Source: Mortierella sp. BCC40632 (taxonomy: Eukaryota; Mortierellomycota; Mortierellomycetes; Mortierellales; Mortierellaceae). From it: 64,000 bases of DNA. Each line of letters begins with the position of its first letter. The first letter of the stretch is position 1. This document shows, piece by piece, positions 28,149 to 39,180 of this stretch. Under the pieces are notes generated by a model, which searched no databases, was not told the origin of the DNA, and was given only the letters and a program-made list of their open reading frames with translations. The stretch covers positions 580,001 through 644,000 of the forward strand of contig WAEK01000007.1 in NCBI GenBank assembly GCA_011634665.1, written 5' to 3'. A program made the position numbers and the translations under genes.

Positions 28149-30365
28149 TCATGGACGTGTGGGTGGATGTGCTTGGGTATCCTCAGGAACCTCATCCTGT
28201 GTCTGCGTCGTATCCGAATTCACCGTACTCTCAGAACACTCGAGCACATGTCCCAACTGTAGTCCATACCCTAGTCGGACCGTATACGGATCGTTCGCAG
28301 AAACATTAAGTCGACCTAGATTCCGTAGTGGCGATTGAGATGTAGGTGGAAGTGTCCATTCTTCTTCTTCTTCTATAGTCGGGGACAAGGTCCTTGTTGC
28401 CATTTTGGGTGTGGTCACGGTGGAGGACGAGTGGTTGAAAGAGGACTCTGGATGGGGATACAAGGTGGAAATGGGCGGGGGAGATGTTGAAGGGTGATGT
28501 TCGATATTAAGATTCCGTGGGATTGTATTTCCAGGTGACATGTCCTCAGTCACCATCTTCACCATCTCCAATGTTCGAGCACCAAGATTGGAGGCAAAGA
28601 GCGGATGATGACGGTGAGGAGTAGACTCGCTGGTTGGTATAGAGGATGACTGTTGTGAGTTCGTATGAGATTCTACTGTGGATTGAGCAGAAGTGCGATG
28701 ATCAACCCGTGTAGACTCTGTTTGGATAGAAGTGGTTGACGTTGTGGTCGACGTTGCAATCTCGCTCGCACCAATGTTTATCGCAGTTCCAGGCTTCAAT
28801 AGATCCTGAGTCGAGGTGGCACCGTCTTGAATTGGTGCACTCTTGAGAGGCTGTCCAGAATCTGTGGGTCCCAGAGGTAAAGTTGAAGTTGCCGGTTCTC
28901 CGTCAATATCTTTTCCGCCTGTGTTCGAGATGGGCACATCGTGGATAGTAGGCTCCTTTCCTTCTTCAACAATACTTGGCTCTGTGCCTTCAGTTCTTCC
29001 GGCATTAGGTCGAGTCGTATCAGGGATCCCAGGCTGTTCCGTTGGCCTTCTTCCTTGTCCATTGATCGTCGATCCTGGCGTGGCGCCTCCAAGGGGTGTG
29101 CTGCCGGGGTAAAGGTGGTCGTCATAAAGCACATCCTCGATTGTTCTCCTCTCAAGACAATAACAACCGGTGAAATAAGCATACCAGCCCATGCTTTTCA
29201 AATGATGATGGATCCTTGGACCCAATAGCTTCCTGGGACGCTTTCCAAACGGACGGCCATAAATCCGGAACACTGCTCGACGCTTGAGTCCAATCGGTGC
29301 CGTGTGCCGCCAACATTCCCAGGCGATACCCAACCCTGCCAGCACTGCGGACGAGGCCAACATCACATAGACTTTCCAGCTAGGATGGTAGGTAAACGTT
29401 TTCCCTCTAAAGTCAAAGATGACAATCATTTCCCGGTATCCGACCTGGATAAACTGATCAATCCCAAACATCACCATATAACTCCCTCCAAGACTTGTTG
29501 CCAAGATGACAAAGATCCGTTCAAAGAATGTGGCGAACGCTGCGCCACTGAGGATCAGTACGCCCATGATGACATAACGCCCTGCATTCGTGATGGAGAT
29601 ATTGGCGGCGGCAACAATGCCCATTGCGAGCGCAAACCCGCCAAACGCTCCAGTGAAAGTGACGCCCAGATCCCAAAACCGGAACGAGAGTGCAGCGCCG
29701 ACGATCCCTGAAGAGAGCCAGACCCACAAGTAATAGTGGTTGGGCATAAAGGTAGCAAAGACCATATCCCAGCGGATCGCCACCATGATCATCATTGACG
29801 CGATGGCTATAAGAAGAAGAAAAAAGGGGGGTGGGGTGGAGGGAGGAGGAGAAAGAGAGGGGTGTCTCTACACTGTTTAGTCGCACTCTTCGAGAAACCA
29901 ACAACCTGATAGTCTAAAAGGAAGAAAGAAAAAACACGTACCCCAGGATGCAAACCCAGCCATGAGGAGAGAAAAGAGCATTAACCGGAACCCAAAGAAC
30001 ACCTGAACAAGTCCATGGATAATCAATACGATCCCAAGGCCCCAGTTCTGATTCGAGATGACAGTCTTTTGTCCAACGTCAAGAATCACTGACCCATCGT
30101 CAAAGACGGGCGTGACGGTCCTGTTGGTCGGCAACGCCCATGCCCAAGGAACAATCCAACTCAGCAACACAAGACATGCCCACAGAAACCGTGGTTGAGA
30201 TGTCCAAAAAAGTCCATGACTGGTGACTCTTCTTGAGGCAAGGTTCTTTTGGACGAGCCATAGTTCTGTTGTTACTGTGATGGACCATCGTTTTACTGCT
30301 TCCTGTGTCATGAGCGCCGCTCGGGTCCAATGTGTGCCTGTCGTGGTGGCCGTGAGACTGACCAT
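28149..30365 (-). CDS. Multi-pass membrane protein, TMEM198/DUF4203-like
   Basis: Two exons (29942-30365 and 28149-29806) joined by a GT-AG intron in phase 1, giving 693 residues. The first hydrophobic segment (FLWACLVLLSWIVPWAWAL, about 55-75) may be a signal anchor. It is followed by at least six more membrane segments (GLGIVLIIHGLVQVFFG, LMLFSLLMAGFASWAIA, YLWVWLSSGIVGAALS, FTGAFGGFALAMGIVAA, YVIMGVLILSGAAFATF, VYVMLASSAVLAGLGIA), separated by short loops. The arrangement and Gly-rich helices match the TMEM198/DUF4203 fold. From about residue 330 on the protein is a long Ser/Thr/Pro-rich, probably cytosolic tail. The start chosen is the ATG giving MVSLTATTTG; an in-frame ATG exists about 120 codons upstream but lies in repeat-like leader sequence. 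The function in fungi is not known to me. Confidence 0.75.
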
Positions 30366-30730
30366 TGTATCGTAAGAAGGAACACTGTCGTTTATTGTCG
30401 GAGAGATCCTGCAGAAGAGGCAAAAGGAAAAGGGCCATAGAGGAAGGTAGAGAGGAATCAAAGAGTTAATAAGGAACCAGACCTTCCGAATCAAAGGGCG
30501 CGAGAGAGAAGGTTGAGAGCGGGTGGTGGCTGCTGGGAAATAAAAAAGGGTTCCTCCTGGAGTAAGGGGAGGAGGAACTGGTGAGTTTACATGTTGCTTG
30601 ATTCTCATTCCCGTTCTTGGTTCGTTGCTACGCTGTCGACTGGCAAAGGGGAAGGGTCGAGGAGTGAAAGAAGGTGTGAATCGACGTAGACAACGCGCCG
30701 AAGGAGAGAGCAAGGGCAAGGGCAAGGGGA

Positions 30731-30799
<69 letters not shown>

Positions 30800-31044
30800 A
30801 AAAAAAAAGAGAGAAAAGGGAAATCGGAAAAAGGCTGAGCGGAAAGAGACAGGGATGGACAGGGCAAACGAAGGTGCAAAGTCAAATAGAGAGAGAGAGA
30901 GAGAGAGGAGGGAGGAGGGGCAGACAGACACTCAGTTCTCCGAACAGGGCAAGGTACGGGGCATGGTGTTCGAGTGAACGGTGTAGTTGCGGGACAGGGT
31001 TGAAGCAAGGAAAGATAGAAGGAAGAAAAGAAGAGGAGAGAGGA

Positions 31045-31077
<33 letters not shown>

Positions 31078-31668
31078 AAGCAAAAAAGAAAAAAGAGGAT
31101 GATGAAGAAAGAGTAACAGGCGAGCAACAGCGTGTGTTGTTGTGTCCATCTGACTGGGGCATTGGGCCACGAGGAGAAATCGGCGAGCACGGATACTTGC
31201 TGTTGTCTCTGCTCCCTTGTATGACTCTCTGTATGCTACATTGACCATGTATGTTTGCCACACAACGCCCGTCCCTGGGTCATGCTTCTCTACACTCGCC
31301 CCTTCTTCTTTTTCGCTACGCACCATCCCCTGAGGGTATACAAATACAAAAAAAAAAATTCTAATACTGTTTTGGGTGCACAACACTACTCATCTCTTTC
31401 CTAGCTCCTGGATCTCCTTTTTTTTTTTTTTTTTTTTTTCTGAAATGGTCTGCCCTACTCTTGGGGGGTCATGGGATCAGTTGCTGCTGCATGCAGCGAT
31501 GGTAGCTTTGTAGTAGTCTGTAAGCGGTCATGACCCTTAAGCCTTTCTCACGAACAAGAACCTCAACTCAGCTCGAACAAACGCGAAACGCATGCCTGCT
31601 CCTTGCAACACACACCCTACTGTTCATTCTTCCTTTCTAGAACTTTAGAAACAATCAGACTCTGCAGG
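30366..31668. promoter_or_regulatory. Divergent intergenic region TMEM198-like / TYW4
   Basis: Strongly purine-rich on the plus strand at about 30700-31110 (AG array at about 30732-30778, a second at about 30888-30906), so pyrimidine-rich on the sense strand of the leftward gene. From 31200 to 31668, upstream of TYW4, composition is ordinary apart from a poly(T) run at about 31418-31439. No gene is seen. Confidence 0.6.
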
Positions 31669-34364
31669 ATGAGCCACGCCCACAATGAGGCAACCGATTT
31701 GGCAGTTCAAGGTTTGAGAATTCGATTTTGGGCGTTCTTCACATGGAGAAGGAGAAGGAGGAAGAGAAATGGTCTCCATTGGTTCGAATGCAAGCACCAA
31801 GAGCTGATCTTTACCAGCTCTACCCCTTCTCAATAGGCACCAACAACTCGAGCATCACTTCCAAGAGGAGTTTGGAGAGACTAGGGTATTTGGACCATTG
31901 CCATGTCGAGAACGTGACTGACAAGGAGACACCACTTATGTTCAAGTATGTCGTCCCCAAGCCCAGTCGTCGATCACCTGTAATCAATCGTGCTTACTAT
32001 CAAAGGACAGAAGGGATCCGACGAATTGTTGATGGTTGGATTGAAGAGTGTGAGGCTCTAGAAGTAGAGCAGTGTATGATTGTCAACCTTGGATGTGGGT
32101 TGTAAGTACTCTTGTCCGTTTTGACAGACCAAGGAAGGATTGAACTTGTCGCGATACCTATTTTTTTTTTTTTTTTTTTTTTTGGTAATGAATGATTAAC
32201 ACGCCTTTTCCTCCTCCTGCTCAAAAGTGACCCAATGTACTTTAGACTGGCGAAAAAGCGAAAGGCTGTTCCAAGCAAGACCCTGTTAAAATACGTTGAC
32301 GTTGACTATCGCTCGCTAATGGCCGAACGACTCTACATGGTCAGGACACAGGAAGCCCTTGCAGATCTTTTGCCTGAGGATCCTTCAGTGGATGACGTAG
32401 AAGAGTTTATTTCAGAGACTTATTGTTGTCTAGGAATTGATTTAAGAGACATCAACACTCTTCGAAAGGGACTCGAGACTGCGGGTCTTTACAAGATTGG
32501 TGGAAAGAGAATGCCTGTGCTTGTTATTTCGGAAGTTGCCCTGGCATACCTCTCTCCAAAAGAGTCGGATGCTGTCATTCAATTCTTTTCTGGCTTTTCT
32601 GAAGGTATTTATCCTCCAGGATAAGGGATAGAGAAAAAGAAAAAGAGAGAAGATATCAGAAAGAGAGGATAAGCAATACTGACTTGCAATGAATCTCTTC
32701 CTCTTTCTTTCTTATTTTCGCATTTCTTTTACTTAGCAACATTTATCCTCCATGAGCAGTGCATCCCAGATTTTGATTTTGACGACCCAGAAGAAATTCA
32801 ACATCCATTTGCAAGCACAATGCTGCGACACTTTTCTCGGACAATGACACCTCTCAAGTCTCTTACGCAGTATCAAAGTCTCGAGGATCAACTGGCACGA
32901 TTCAAGCTTCAAGGATGGAAACACTGTGACATCTTTAACATGAATCTCTTTTCAGATTATGTGGTGATTCCAACCGCAGAGGAGAAACAACGGATTCGAC
33001 GACTGGAACCGTTTGATGAGTATGACGAACTTCATTGGATAGGCGCATTCTATTTTATGGCCATTGCCTCGTCAGGACGAAGGACATCAGACTCGGACAA
33101 TGATACAGCTACGACTGATCTTCTTGAACGGCTGAATTTGAGATCCAAGATTAGTGATATCAAACGACTACAGCATGACCACGTGGACCGGACAAGCTTT
33201 GTTAGTATCGATCATGCAGTGCCATCCCCTACAACTTCTTCTGCAGATTCGACAAAGACTATTCGATGGTCCGAAGAGCCACCAATGGGTGGCATCTCTA
33301 TCAACCGAAAAGGTCACACCGTCTCCATGCTAGGAGACAATGTCATGATCTTTGGAGGATTTGGACCGGAGGAAAGTATCCAACAGGGCAGTTCATCCAT
33401 CTTTACGGCCCGTATACCTCATGTACGACTGGGAAGCCTCCTTCGATACAACTTTGAGAATTGTATGTCTCAGTTGAGTCTTGGAAATACGGCGGAGGAC
33501 ATGAGGCCAGCTCCTAGGATGCATCATTCTGCAGCGACGACAATGGATGGATCCACTTTTTGTGTCTACGGAGGTCGAGATGGTCCCACCAAGGTCCACA
33601 ATGACATTTGGCTCTATTCGCTTGAAGATGGCTGGAACCCTCAGTGGCGCGCCAAAGTGATCCAGGAGGGTACGGGTACGGTCCCAGAAGGATTCTACAA
33701 GCATACAGCCAACATGATAACGATTGCAGACAGAGAAATGATGGTGGTCATTGGAGGTCGACTCGAATCTGGGGAGACGAATGGAGTGATCTGGGCCTTT
33801 GATCTCCAAGATTGTCAATGGGCCTCCTTCCGACCAAGAACAGAGTCTAGCAGTGCTCTTCCAGGATTGTTCTCCCACAGTAGTGTTGTTGTTCAAGGGG
33901 AGGAAGGTGACCACTTGATTGTCATTGGTGGTATTCGCGGAAGTGATGAAAGAGTCATGAATTCAGTTTGGAAGGTCCAGTTGGGTGTCAGTGAAAACGA
34001 GAACAACGAAATGGTATGCTGGTATGAAGTCCAGGAGTACGAAATCAAGTCTGTGGACCATGGCGTTCCTTTCCGACCAAGATTCGGGCATTCGTGTGTT
34101 GCTGTCGGTCCTGGTCGCGTCTGGGTTCTTGGAGGGGTGTCTTCACCGGGATTGTTGCAATGGCATGAAACCGTAGTGGAAGTTCGTGTCGAGGAAGGTG
34201 TCTATGAGAATTTAGTCCCTTCGAGTTTCAAGGAATTGGTCATGACTGGACATGCTGCGATATTGGACCCGGAGCGTCAACGAGTCCTTGGTGTAGGCGG
34301 AGGGGGAACGTGCTTTGGATTTGGGTCTCTCTGGGATGCTGCGCCATGGGCATTGAAACTATAA
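31669..34364 (+). CDS. TYW4: tRNA wybutosine-synthesizing protein 4 (PPM2/TYW4)
   Basis: Predicted bifunctional enzyme of wybutosine synthesis at G37 of tRNA-Phe: SAM-dependent methylation and methoxycarbonylation of the side chain. 770 residues; exons 31669-31711, 31837-32101, 32228-32604 and 32737-34364. The N-terminal half is a leucine carboxyl methyltransferase-type domain: NRAYYQRT, SAM-binding VNLGCGFDPMYFRL (about 97-110), KYVDVDY, PVLVISEVALAYL and HEQCIPDF. The C-terminal half is a Kelch-like propeller (repeats with FGGFG, VYGGRDG, VIGGRLE, VIGGIRG, VLGGVSS), followed by a terminal segment. This two-domain order separates TYW4/Ppm2 from the single-domain PP2A methyltransferase Ppm1. 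All phases agree. No other wybutosine gene is in the window. Confidence 0.93.
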
Positions 34365-36260
34365 GATTTTTTTTTCTTTTTCTTCGGATGTTCACTTCAA
34401 GTGCCCCTGTCCATATTTCCAAGACCAGAGGACCGTGGCTATTTGAGTGCAGATGCAGCATGAGTTGTGTGTAGACGGTTGGTGTTGTTGTAAGGCACGA
34501 TATGCATAGTGAAAAAGGAAAATAAAGAAAGAAAGAAAGGTACGCCATCCAAGACATTTTTCTGCGCGAAATCTGAAATCTGGACAAGTCTTTAGAGCGA
34601 TTTCTCTTGAGAAAAAAGGTCCCGTACTTTCGATGTACATCCGCTCTGAACAGACAGCATTTTTTTTTTTTTTTTTTTTTTTTTTTTCGGACTTGCAAGG
34701 AGAAGGATCATACTCAGCCTGAAGGTTGGACATTTAACCTAGAGAAGTGACCTTTCCCCGCAGTCGAGGAAAAGCATTGTCCGAGAAGAATTTTTCATCT
34801 GCTCCGAAAACTACTCCCCCGTTCGTTCGTTTTTTTTTTTTTTTTTATCTTGGAGAGACAACTGTTGGTTTGTTTTTCAGGAAAAGCAAAAAAAGGGACT
34901 CTAATGACCGCCACCATGATGCCTAGTAGTTAAAACACTCTATCAAGTATGCTCAGTGGCCATATTACACAATGTTTGATCCTTTGTCTTTCCATCCCTG
35001 AACACTGCTTCTTCTTCTTGAAGGGTTGAAAATAGGAGAAGAAGGGAGAAGTGAAGTATGTAGTGTTCCCGCTTGTTCGCCATTTTTTTTTTTTTTTTTT
35101 TTACTGCCCCCTCCTCAAAACTATTATGGGAAGATCCCTTACTTGTCATCAGAAATGTCCATACAAGGAAGGAGAGTAAAGTATTCGTTGACTACCGAAG
35201 ACCTCATTCGCGTATCATCTCTTCATTATTGCTTGGCTATCACGTGCCGTTTGGGCGAATGGTGGGGACGTTTCGAGGTCATGGGTTTCTACAAGCCTGA
35301 GCCAGAGGAGCAATGGGGAGGGAAGAGAGATCTAGGTTATGGGTAGTACAAGAGAGGATCGACCGGTAAAGGACAACGCGAGATGAACGAGTTGAGTACT
35401 GAATGGGTATGATGAGAAGTTTGAGACGGCGTGCAAGCCTGAGCAACCGATCCGAAGCGACATGGTGGCGAGCTGGTCTCCATTTCCTTTCGTTCTTGAC
35501 TGGGGGTGTTTCTTGGCGAATGTTTTCTACTTCTTCTTCTTTTCCACTGGAGAGGATTGAACAAAGATACCTCGGTTCAATCAATGATCAAAGGGATCCA
35601 TGAAACCTCTCCTTCGCACGTGCGAACCCAGCGAATGTTTGGACCTTTTTTTTCACAACAGGTGATGCTGCTCAAGGGAACCTCGTACGTTGATGATCCG
35701 GGCACAGGCGGGACCAGAGGCGGAGGCAAAGGCAGAAGCAGAGGCAGTGGTAGAAGCAGAGGAGGAAGAGGAGGAAGAAGACTGAACTAAACAAGGATCT
35801 GAACGTGGAGTGGCGGGAGAGTTTCGTGGAGAAGGGCCAGAGAGCCCTATCCCGCCCACATGTGAGTGTGCATGGAGTACGAACGGGGGAGTGTTCTGTC
35901 CCTGGAGCAAAAAGTGGGCGTCCACGGGGAAGAGAAAGACAGAGATGAGAGAAAGGAATGGCTGCACGTCCTGAAATGGCAATTGTCATGACTCAGCGAC
36001 AATGCTGTGCCCTTTCTCTATAAAAATTGTCTGTGTCCTTCTCCGTAATGCGACCCTAGTATCGATCTCACCCACACGACTTTTTTTGTCCACCCTTTTG
36101 TCGCTGGGCAAAGCACGATCTCCCGCCTTCTGCTTGTTCTCCACACACCAGCTGCAGTCCTACGCTCTGTGTCGGACAGACACGCAAGACCCGTTGTTCA
36201 AACACTCGATTGTGTTCTCCACATCTCGCTCATTCGGATTCTTTGGAACCTCATTTCGAC
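34365..36260. other. Intergenic region without recognised gene
   Basis: About 1.9 kb between TYW4 and the hydroxylase. It contains poly(T) runs at about 34661-34687, 34829-34846 and 35084-35102 and a GGAGGC/AGAGGC-type purine repeat at about 35715-35785. Open frames here (for example 35155-35346 plus, 35653-35982 minus) show no recognisable family features. The last 250 bases must include the promoter and leader of the next gene. Confidence 0.6.
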
Positions 36261-37547
36261 ATGTCCACCTCTGCCTCCGCACCCGTGGTCACCCTCTCGG
36301 CCAAGACAGAGCCCGAGTACAAGAACAACGACCCGGAACAAACACCAGTTCCCGACGAATTCGGACCAACTGTCAAGCACATCAAGGCACCCTTTGAAAT
36401 CGGTGATGTCTTTTTGTACACGGTCTTTATCAGTCTCTTCTTTGGCGGACTGCACTTCTATGGCGAGTCGTTCTGGTCCCATATCCTGGCCACCTATTCA
36501 AAACCGACCATCATCCTAGGAGGCTCCTTTATTGTGAGTCAGGTCGGATTCTGGTTCTGGGTCTCGCTCCTTGCTGTCCTGGATCTTTTACAGTTCCCAA
36601 AGTCGTTCTGGCGGTACAAGATCCAGCCGCAAAAGATCCCCACATGGGATTGGTACACAAAGGCCTTTTGGGTCGCTATCCAGAATCAGTTCCTTGTCGG
36701 GACCCCAGCAGGATTGATTTTGTACAAGGCCATGGAATGGAGAGGCAACTCGATCGGAATGGATTTCCCGACGATTTGGGACCTTGCACGCGACTCGATT
36801 GGATTTTTGATTATTGAGGAACTCGGCTTTTACTATGGACACCGTCTCTTGCATCACCCACGGCTCTACAAGCGGTTCCACAAGAAGCACCATTTGTACA
36901 CAGCACCCATTGGCATTGCAGGTAAAAAAATTGGCAGGGATCATGATCCCATTACTCCTTTTCGAATCGTAGGGAGTAGAGACCCAGGAGCAAATGGCAG
37001 TGTATAATTTTTATTTTTTTTTTTCTGACCACTCCTTTTTTTCCTTTCATTGAACCTCGGTATTTATGTTTGATAGCTATCTTCTGCCATCCATTGGAAC
37101 ACCTTATGTGCAATATCACGCCACTCTTGCTGGGACCCGTGGTCATGAAATCCCACATCCTGATCCTCTGGCTGTGGATCACCATTGGTACGAAAGACAT
37201 TACCCTAGCGCAGTCGCCTGCATAGGAACACAAGGGGGGAGGGGGGAAATGGACAACGCTGTACGCGTCATGTTGGAGAGAAGACAGGTCATCTAATCCT
37301 CCGTTGTTTATCGTTCCCTATTTTTTTTTGAATTCTAGGCCAAACGAATGCAATCAACTCTCACTGTGGTTTCCACCTGCCACTTTTCCCCTCCCCTCTG
37401 GACCACGACTATCACCATGAGGTGTTCAACAAAAATTTTGGCACTTTGGGCGTTCTGGATTGGTTCCACGACACGTACGGAAGCCGAGTGTTGACGGAAG
37501 AGAAGAAAAAACAGCGCGAGGCAATCGCCATGGCGAAGAAGGAATAA
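36261..37547 (+). CDS. Fatty acid hydroxylase superfamily enzyme (sterol C4-oxidase / FAXDC2-like)
   Basis: Di-iron membrane oxygenase, 326 residues; exons 36261-36921, 37077-37187 and 37339-37547, in phase. Iron-binding histidine clusters are complete: HRLLHH and HKKHH close to residues 193-211, then HCGFH and HDYHH in exon 3. Four or more hydrophobic segments precede and separate them (DVFLYTVFISLFFGGLHFY, IILGGSFIVSQVGFWFWVSLL, VGTPAGLILYKA, HILILWLWITIG). The C-terminal VFNKNFGTLGVLDWFHDTYG is typical of the ERG25/FAXDC2 group of sterol-oxidase-like proteins at the endoplasmic reticulum. Which substrate it uses (C4-methyl sterol or another lipid) is not decidable. It ends in KKE, not a clear KKXX signal. 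Confidence 0.88.
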
Positions 37548-38883
37548 GTTTTCTCTCTGTCTCTCTCTTTCTCTTTCTTCCTTATTTTAGCACTGTTTTC
37601 TTCAGAGTAAAAAAACAAAAAAAAAAAAAAAAAAAATAGAAGCAAACAAACGGGGTCCTCTACCCTTCATGCAAGGTCTTTCTTTTTCCCTATCAGGGCG
37701 CAATTGTTTCGATGGCGAATTATGCTCAAAGTCAGCAGAATCTTAGAAGGAAAAAAAAAAAAAAAAAAAAAAAAAGGAGAAGAGGAGGAGGCCCTTGCTC
37801 CGTTCAAAAAAAGATCCCCTAGCATTGACAGGGCCCTCTTGTTTGGAGGCGTACAAATAGAGCCGCGAGCAGGGGAGCATGAAGAAGAGAGAGAAAAAAA
37901 AAGGATAGGATCCGCAAGTTGATGATACCGCCATCCAAGTACAAAGATTGAAAGAACAAAAGAAAGAAAGAAAGAAAAAAAGGCTTTGAGTTCCCAGCTC
38001 TTGGTTCCATTTTTTTTTATATATATGCCCTTGTTCTCCTGGTTCCCAGCTCCCAGCTCATAGCTTCCATGCTTCCTGGAACCGTTTGGTATGAGCCTAC
38101 TGGGCTTAGAAGAGAGCGGGTGTACCTGGCTATCATTGGCCAGTGCTCAAATGAGACTCTTGTGCAGCATGTGTACGTTGTGTATGTAGTGTTGTTGTTG
38201 TTGTTATAGGGAGGTAAAGTTCATCGAGCTGCCGCAGCATGGACAAATCTTGTTGACATGGAAGACCAGGTCATTGCTTCTGCATCTTTTACATAATGGA
38301 GCTGAGAAAAAGGAGGAGAGAGAGAGAGAGAGAGTCAGAAAGAGAGAGAGAGAGAGAAAGAATGAAAGAGCCCTTGTTAAGCTTTTTGACAAGGACAATC
38401 AAAATAACAAGGGCGAGAACTAGCTTCTTGCTGAGGGAGGACAGTTATCCATTGAATATTTGCAGACAGACATTGACATGTGATGAATGCCGTGAATGAA
38501 TGCCACTCAACCACAATGGCACAAATGGACCGACCTCTGTGGCTCCTTCTGCCAGTCAAGTAAGCAGGCAGGCAATGCCCCGACCCATTTGTTGCGGTGC
38601 ACGAGCATAGCGTGCTCGGGGCGACAGCTCTGCGGAAGTCTGCAGGGATGCGCAGGGCCAAGAGAGAGAGAGAGAGAGAGAGACGGAAAAAACAAGTCAC
38701 ATAGTCGTGTGAGTGTCCTTATGTTCCAACCCCACAAGGTCGGCATTTTTTAAATTCTGTTACGTCACTTCAAGGACAAAAGTCCATCGCCCACCCATAC
38801 TCACAATCACTCCTTCCATCACTTCCCTCGCGTCCCATAAGAATGGTCAAGTCTCGCATCCAAAGCGAGCTGCCAGCCGAGAC
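37548..38883. other. Intergenic region left of the transposon
   Basis: Contains poly(A) runs (about 37619-37636 and 37749-37773), GAAA repeats, GTT repeats at about 38190-38207, and AG arrays at about 38314-38332 and 38660-38681. No gene is recognised. It may contain the left terminus of the transposon, but no inverted repeat partner was found by eye. Confidence 0.55.
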
Positions 38884-39164
38884 ATGCCCCACACCATTGA
38901 AGACACTGTTCGAATAAACAACGAAAAGGAAGCTGCTGAGATCGAGATGCTTTTTGTCGTTAGTAGTCTGCGGAAGCTGGTAAGCCTCCCTTGCCTTTGC
39001 CTTGATTGAATCGAAGAAGAGGATGATACACCTTCATCGGTCTGGTAATCCATATTTTCTCCCTTTAGGCCGCCCTTTTCGAGAGCGAATCAAGTCTCCA
39101 GACTTTCATGATGATTCTAATAGCACCGAAAGCCCTGACCCCTGCCGATAATGTAAAGCATTAG
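38884..39164 (+). CDS. Small hypothetical two-exon gene beside the transposon
   Basis: A possible 63-residue product from exons 38884-38979 and 39069-39164, joined in phase 0 by a canonical GTAAGC...TTTAG intron. The sequence (MPHTIEDTVRINNEKEA..., later LFESESSLQTFMMILIAP) matches nothing I recognise. It immediately precedes the transposase segments and lacks the CT/AG repeats of the surroundings. It could be a real small gene, an accessory transposon gene or the 5' part of the transposase. Confidence 0.3.
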
Positions 39165-39180
39165 TCCGGAAGAAAAAGAC

